Positions 59,926 to 64,000 of a stretch of DNA of 64,000 nt are shown piece after piece. Numbering within the stretch: position 1 is the first letter of the stretch; each line of letters opens with the position of its first letter. The DNA is taken from assembly GCF_042678485.1 (NCBI RefSeq), contig NZ_JBHTKR010000004.1, positions 186,001 through 250,000 on the forward strand, given 5' to 3'. This DNA is from Seohaeicola saemankumensis (GTDB lineage Bacteria; Pseudomonadota; Alphaproteobacteria; Rhodobacterales; Rhodobacteraceae). The notes beneath the pieces are model-generated. The model was not told where the DNA came from. It saw nothing but the letters and a program-made list of their open reading frames with translations, and did not search any database. The translations under genes and the position numbers were made by a program.

Positions 59926-61079
59926 TGCGGATCGCGGCGGACTGGATCACGGCAGATCACACGCAGGCCGTCTGCGCGATGCTGACGCAGGCCGGTCACC
60001 GGGCGCTTTTCGTGGGCGGATGCGTGCGAAATGCGATTATCGGCGCCCCTGTCACCGATATCGATATCGCGACCGATGCTCGTCCCGAAGTGGTGATGGA
60101 GCTGGCCAAGGATGCTGGTCTGCGCCCGGTGCCAACCGGGATTGATCATGGAACGATTACGGTGATCGCAGGCGGAATACCGCATGAGGTCACGACCTTT
60201 CGACGTGATGTCGAAACCGACGGCCGCCGCGCTGTCGTGGCTTACTCCAGCCGGGTCGAGGATGATGCGCGCCGTCGGGATTTCACCATGAATGCGCTTT
60301 ACGCCGATCCTTCAGGTATGGTGCTTGATCCGCTTGGCGGCCTCACCGACCTGATGGCCAGAAGGGTGCGCTTCATCGAGGATGCGGCAGCCCGGATCGC
60401 AGAGGATTATCTGCGGATCCTGCGCTTTTTCCGGTTTCATGCCTGGTATGGCGACGACACCGAAGGTCTGGATCAGCACGCCTTGTCGGCAATAGCCGAA
60501 GCCACTGACGGATTGGGGCAACTGTCGCGCGAACGTGTCGGCGGCGAGATGCGAAAACTGCTGTCTGCACCTGATCCTGCCCCGTCGGTTGCGGCCATGC
60601 GGTCCTGTGGTGTGCTGACACGTATCCTGCCTGGTGCGGAGGATCGCGCCCTGGCCCCGCTTGTGCATCTTGAACAGTCAGCAGGCATGGCGCCTGACTG
60701 GCTGGCACGCCTTGCCGCCATGACCGGCGCCGAAGCCGCCGCGCGCCTGCGATTGAGCCGCGCCGAAGAAATCAGGTTGTGCCTGTTGCGTGACGGGATG
60801 GGATCGGCGCGCGGTGCGGCAGAGTTGGGGTTTCGCCATGGTGTCGATGATGCCCGCGCCATTTTGGTGTTGCGCGCTGCCGTGATGGGTCAACCGCTTG
60901 ACCCTGCAAGCCTCAGCCGCGTGGAAGAAGGGGCGGCGGCCGTATTTCCCCTGCGCGCGGCTGATCTGATGCCAGCATTCAATGGTCCCGCCTTGGGCCG
61001 CGAACTGGAACGGCTGAAGCTGCGCTGGATCGAATCGGGTTTCAGTCTGACACGCAAGGATCTGCTGGAACGCGGCTGA
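59925..61079 (+). CDS. cca: CCA tRNA nucleotidyltransferase
   Basis: Polymerase beta-type enzyme that adds or repairs the tRNA CCA end. 384 residues: FVGGCVRNAIIGAPVTDIDIATDARPE with the catalytic D-x-D near 47-49, RDFTMNALYAD near 118 and a C-terminal tRNA-binding region. Starts on the last base of the nudL stop (TGATG). The encoded CCA in tRNA-Thr here suggests a repair role. The poly(A) polymerase of the same family is usually longer with a distinct RBD motif. Confidence 0.93.
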   Translation: MRIAADWITADHTQAVCAMLTQAGHRALFVGGCVRNAIIGAPVTDIDIATDARPEVVMELAKDAGLRPVPTGIDHGTITVIAGGIPHEVTTFRRDVETDGRRAVVAYSSRVEDDARRRDFTMNALYADPSGMVLDPLGGLTDLMARRVRFIEDAAARIAEDYLRILRFFRFHAWYGDDTEGLDQHALSAIAEATDGLGQLSRERVGGEMRKLLSAPDPAPSVAAMRSCGVLTRILPGAEDRALAPLVHLEQSAGMAPDWLARLAAMTGAEAAARLRLSRAEEIRLCLLRDGMGSARGAAELGFRHGVDDARAILVLRAAVMGQPLDPASLSRVEEGAAAVFPLRAADLMPAFNGPALGRELERLKLRWIESGFSLTRKDLLERG

Positions 61080-61160
61080 TCCCCCTCAAGCCTTGCGGCC
61101 TGCCGCGATTGCGGGTTTCTTGACCGCTGATCCATCGGGCTAGGTTCTTGCCTGACCTCA

Positions 61161-63014
61161 ATGACTGAAAGACCCAAGATGCAATCCGCAACCCGTATCG
61201 ATCCTTTCCAGCCTGCCGAAGGACCACCGCCACAGGCGCTGGGCGCGTTCTTTCGCTGGGCGCTGGCCGGGTCGTGGCCTGCGCTATGGGTCGCCGCAGC
61301 ACTATCGGCGATTGCGGGCGCGCTTGAAGCCGGGACTGCGCTGATCCTTGGCATGGTGATCGACGGCACGGTTGCCAGCGGGCCGGACATGTTTTTCAGC
61401 GCGTCCAACATGGCCATGATCCTGGGCGCTGTCGGGTTCTTCCTGATCCTGCGACCGTTGGCCTTTGGCCTGTCATCGGCAGCCAATTCGATCATCGTGC
61501 AGCCGAATGTGAATCCCCTTGTCCTCAGCCGGTTACACCGCTGGACGCTGGGGCAATCGGTCAAGTTCTTCGACGATGACTTTGCGGGCCGCATCGCGCA
61601 GAAACAGATGCAGACCGCGCGCGCAATCACGGATGTCGCGGTTGAGATGATCAACGTTGTCGCCTTCGCCCTGGCCTCGTTGATCGGATCGGTATTCCTG
61701 CTGCTGGCAATCGATGCGCGCGTCGCGCTGGTCTTTGTCATCTGGCTGGTGGCCTATTTCATGCTGATCCGCTGGTTCTTGCCGCGCATCCGCGAACGTG
61801 CCGGAAAGCGGGCGGGCGCGCGTGCGATGGTGTCGGGCCAGGTGGTGGACACGATCACCAACATCAAGACGGTCAAGCTGTTCGCCCATGCCGATCACGA
61901 GGATCGCGCCGCGCTGGGCGCGATGCAGCGGTTCCGCGACACGTCGCTGCATTTCGGCAAGCTTTCTGCGGTGTTTCGGGTCGCCCTCATGACTCTGGCG
62001 GGGATCCTGCCTGTCCTGCTGATCGGCGGCACGCTCTTGTTCTGGTCGCAGGGCACCGCAACCGAGGGCGATATCGTCGCTGCGGGCGCGGTTTCAATCC
62101 GCATTGCCCAGATGACTGGCTGGGTCAGTTTCACCTTGATGGCGATCTATTCCAACATCGGCGAGATCGAAGACGGCATTCATACGCTGACACCTCGCAC
62201 CCGGCTGGATGACGATGCCGCCGCAAGTGAATTGCAGGTGCCCGAAGGGCGTATCAGCTTCCAGGATCTTGGCTTTGCCTATGGGCGGGATGCCGGCGGT
62301 ATCAGCGACATCGACCTTGAGGTGAGTCCAGGCGAAAAGCTGGGGATCGTCGGCGCCTCTGGCGCGGGCAAATCGACACTGGTGGCCCTGCTTTTGCGGC
62401 TTTACGACCCCGAGCAAGGGCGCATCCTGATCGACGGGCAGGATATTCGCGACGTGACGCAGGAAAGCCTGCGTCGCAAGATCGGGATGGTGACGCAGGA
62501 AACCGCGATGTTCAACCGGTCTGCCCGCGACAACATCCTTTATGGCCGCCCGGACGCCACCGAGGCGGAAGTGATCGCCGCAGCCCAAAAGGCCGAGGCG
62601 CATGAATTCATCAAGGATCTGCAGGATCACAAGGGACGGCGCGGCTATGATGCCCACCTGGGCGAACGTGGCGTGAAACTGTCCGGCGGGCAGCGTCAGC
62701 GCATCGCGCTGGCCCGCGCCATTCTCAAGGATGCGCCGATCCTTGTGCTGGACGAGGCGACCAGCGCCCTGGACAGTGAAGTCGAAGCCTCGATCCAGAC
62801 CGCGCTGGAGCGTGTGATGATCGGCAAGACCGTGCTGGCGGTGGCGCATCGGCTGTCGACGATCAGCCAGATGGACAGGATCGTCGTGCTGGATGCAGGC
62901 CGGATCGCGGAACAGGGTACACATGATGATCTGCTGGCGGGGGGCGGGCTTTATGCACGCTACTGGAATCGTCAGTCCGGCGGCTTCATCGGACTAAGGG
63001 ACGCCGCGGAATAG
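61161..63014 (+). CDS. ABC exporter, fused permease and ATPase
   Basis: 617 residues of the MsbA/multidrug half-transporter type. Six membrane helices lie in residues about 30-320 (for example VAAALSAIAGALEAGTALILG, VGFFLILRPLAF). The nucleotide-binding domain (about 355-600) has Walker A GASGAGKST, LSGGQRQRIALARAIL, Walker B ILVLDEATSALD and the H-loop AHRLSTI. It probably works as a homodimer. Substrate not evident; it is alone after cca with an 81-bp gap. Confidence 0.93.
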   Translation: MTERPKMQSATRIDPFQPAEGPPPQALGAFFRWALAGSWPALWVAAALSAIAGALEAGTALILGMVIDGTVASGPDMFFSASNMAMILGAVGFFLILRPLAFGLSSAANSIIVQPNVNPLVLSRLHRWTLGQSVKFFDDDFAGRIAQKQMQTARAITDVAVEMINVVAFALASLIGSVFLLLAIDARVALVFVIWLVAYFMLIRWFLPRIRERAGKRAGARAMVSGQVVDTITNIKTVKLFAHADHEDRAALGAMQRFRDTSLHFGKLSAVFRVALMTLAGILPVLLIGGTLLFWSQGTATEGDIVAAGAVSIRIAQMTGWVSFTLMAIYSNIGEIEDGIHTLTPRTRLDDDAAASELQVPEGRISFQDLGFAYGRDAGGISDIDLEVSPGEKLGIVGASGAGKSTLVALLLRLYDPEQGRILIDGQDIRDVTQESLRRKIGMVTQETAMFNRSARDNILYGRPDATEAEVIAAAQKAEAHEFIKDLQDHKGRRGYDAHLGERGVKLSGGQRQRIALARAILKDAPILVLDEATSALDSEVEASIQTALERVMIGKTVLAVAHRLSTISQMDRIVVLDAGRIAEQGTHDDLLAGGGLYARYWNRQSGGFIGLRDAAE

Positions 63015-63053
63015 GGCTTTATGCAAGTCGCGCGCCGGGGTATCCCGCGCCCC

Positions 63054-64000
63054 ATGACAGAATATCGCATCATCCGCTTGGGGCATCAGGGCGACGGGAT
63101 CGCCCTGGGTCCTGTTTTCGCCTCCATGACCCTGCCCGGCGAGGTCGTCACCGGCACATTGACCGGCGACAGCCTGACGGATGTGAAGATCATCACGCCA
63201 TCGTCGAATCGTGTGGCCGCACCCTGCCGGCACTACAGGTCCTGTGGCGGCTGTCAGGTCATGCATGCGTCTGATGACTTTGTGGCTAACTGGAAAACCG
63301 ATGTGGTGCGTGCGGCCTTGTTCGCCCAAGGGATCGAAACCGAGTTTCGCCCGATCCTGACGTCTCCGCCCCGGTCACGGCGGCGCGCGTCCCTTTCGGC
63401 GCGGCGCACGAAGAAAGGCGCGCTGGCAGGTTTCCATGCCCGGGCGTCCGACACGCTGATCGAAATCCCCGATTGCCAGTTGCTGCTGCCCGAGCTTCTG
63501 GAGGCGTTGCCCCTGTCCGAGGCGCTGGCGATCATCGGTGGCAGCCGCAAGGGCGAGCTGACCGTTCAGGTCACGCAGAGCGAGGGCGGCCTGGATGTGA
63601 TGGTCACGGGTGGCAAACCCCTTGATGGTCCGCTGCGCGTCGCATTGGCAGCCGAGGTGGAGCGTTTCAGACTGGCCCGGCTGGTCTGGGAAGACGAATT
63701 GGTGGGCATGCGCCTGCCTCCAGTGCAGCGCTTTGGCCCTGCACGGGTTACACCGCCGCCGGGCGCGTTCCTGCAGGCGACGGCCGAGGGCGAGGCGGCG
63801 CTGCTTGCGGCCGTGACCGAAGCAGTGGGCGGCGCCGCGCGGATCGTCGATCTGTTCGCCGGTTGCGGCACCTTCAGCCTCCCCCTGGCCGCCAGTGCCG
63901 AAGTTCACGCGGTCGAAGGGGATGCAGCGATGGTGAAGGCGCTGGATCAGGGCTGGCGGCAGGCCGAGGGGCTGAAACGCGTGACCGCCGAGGCGCGCGA
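63054..64000 (+). CDS. Class I SAM-dependent 23S rRNA m5U methyltransferase (RlmD/RumA-like), partial
   Basis: The first 315 codons are present; the frame is open at the window end. An iron-sulfur set C58-x5-C64-x2-C67 and C141 matches the [4Fe-4S] site of RlmD. The SAM motif RIVDLFAGCGTFSLPLAA is near 262. Short arginine-rich stretches (RSRRRAS) are in the middle. It would methylate uridine in 23S rRNA, possibly U1939, but which target is not decided. The N-terminal TRAM domain is reduced. I use the ATG at 63054; an in-frame ATG 33 bp upstream is possible. Confidence 0.88.
   Translation, partial: MTEYRIIRLGHQGDGIALGPVFASMTLPGEVVTGTLTGDSLTDVKIITPSSNRVAAPCRHYRSCGGCQVMHASDDFVANWKTDVVRAALFAQGIETEFRPILTSPPRSRRRASLSARRTKKGALAGFHARASDTLIEIPDCQLLLPELLEALPLSEALAIIGGSRKGELTVQVTQSEGGLDVMVTGGKPLDGPLRVALAAEVERFRLARLVWEDELVGMRLPPVQRFGPARVTPPPGAFLQATAEGEAALLAAVTEAVGGAARIVDLFAGCGTFSLPLAASAEVHAVEGDAAMVKALDQGWRQAEGLKRVTAEAR

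Noticed and set aside
1..64000. CRISPR array, insertion sequences, prophage or integrative element
   Set aside because: No regularly spaced repeats, transposase or integrase reading frames, or flanking direct repeats were seen; gene content is core and codon style is uniform.

Overview
The window reads as a single contiguous piece of a Rhodobacterales (Roseobacter/Rhodobacter-type alphaproteobacterial) chromosome. The clues are high GC with gcg/gcc-rich codon use, a RegB-SenC-RegA redox locus, an alphaproteobacterial Mic60/mitofilin in a hemD-hemY cluster, a Tim44-like protein, AddAB rather than RecBCD, and the gene order parB-parA-rsmG-mnmG-mnmE-rho-hemJ // maf-aroE-coaE-dnaQ-secB. That order flanks the replication origin in Caulobacter and relatives. 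Gene density is very high, with many 4-8 bp overlaps. I saw no insertion sequence, prophage, CRISPR array or obvious foreign island.

Layout. 0-9.7 kb: a methyltransferase, tRNA-Thr(CGT), a minus-strand hemD-mic60-hemY cluster divergent from a tsaD-gpsA-yciI-EVE operon, a DUF2853 protein and ahcY. 9.8-23 kb: an HD phosphohydrolase, ilvA, argG, a small exported protein, a sulfotransferase/class IV aminotransferase pair, a sugar kinase, maeB, mutS, grpE and hrcA. 23-33 kb: rph-rdgB-hemW converging on the minus-strand run hemJ, rho, mnmE, mnmG, rsmG, parA, parB. Two perfect 16-bp parS palindromes lie inside the 5' ends of mnmG and rsmG.

32.96-33.38 kb is the only large gap between genes. It is AT-rich with several DnaA boxes, one of which overlaps the maf start codon. 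It sits where transcription switches from leftward to rightward, and I read it as the probable chromosomal origin, oriC. 33.4-43 kb: maf-aroE-coaE-dnaQ, secB, fxsA, a Tim44-mltA-Smr operon, hslU-hslV, a polysaccharide-type protein and trxA. 43-51.4 kb: the minus-strand chain tsaE-amgK-murU-addB-addA, joining cell-wall recycling to recombination repair. 51.5-57.8 kb: a signalling region with a kinase-less PAS protein, regB, senC, regA, an Hpt protein and a response-regulator/PP2C phosphatase. 57.8-64 kb: two Nudix hydrolases, Hsp33, a CCA-adding enzyme, an ABC exporter and a 23S rRNA methyltransferase cut off by the window end.

Most of this is core housekeeping. The parts that repay a second look are the origin/parS region, the two bacterial relatives of mitochondrial membrane proteins (Mic60 and Tim44-like), a HemY-like protein with a C-terminal zinc ribbon, and the Hpt/PP2C pair beside RegBA. 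I did not find a convincing wholly new system. Function calls rest on motifs and family resemblance read by eye, with no database search.
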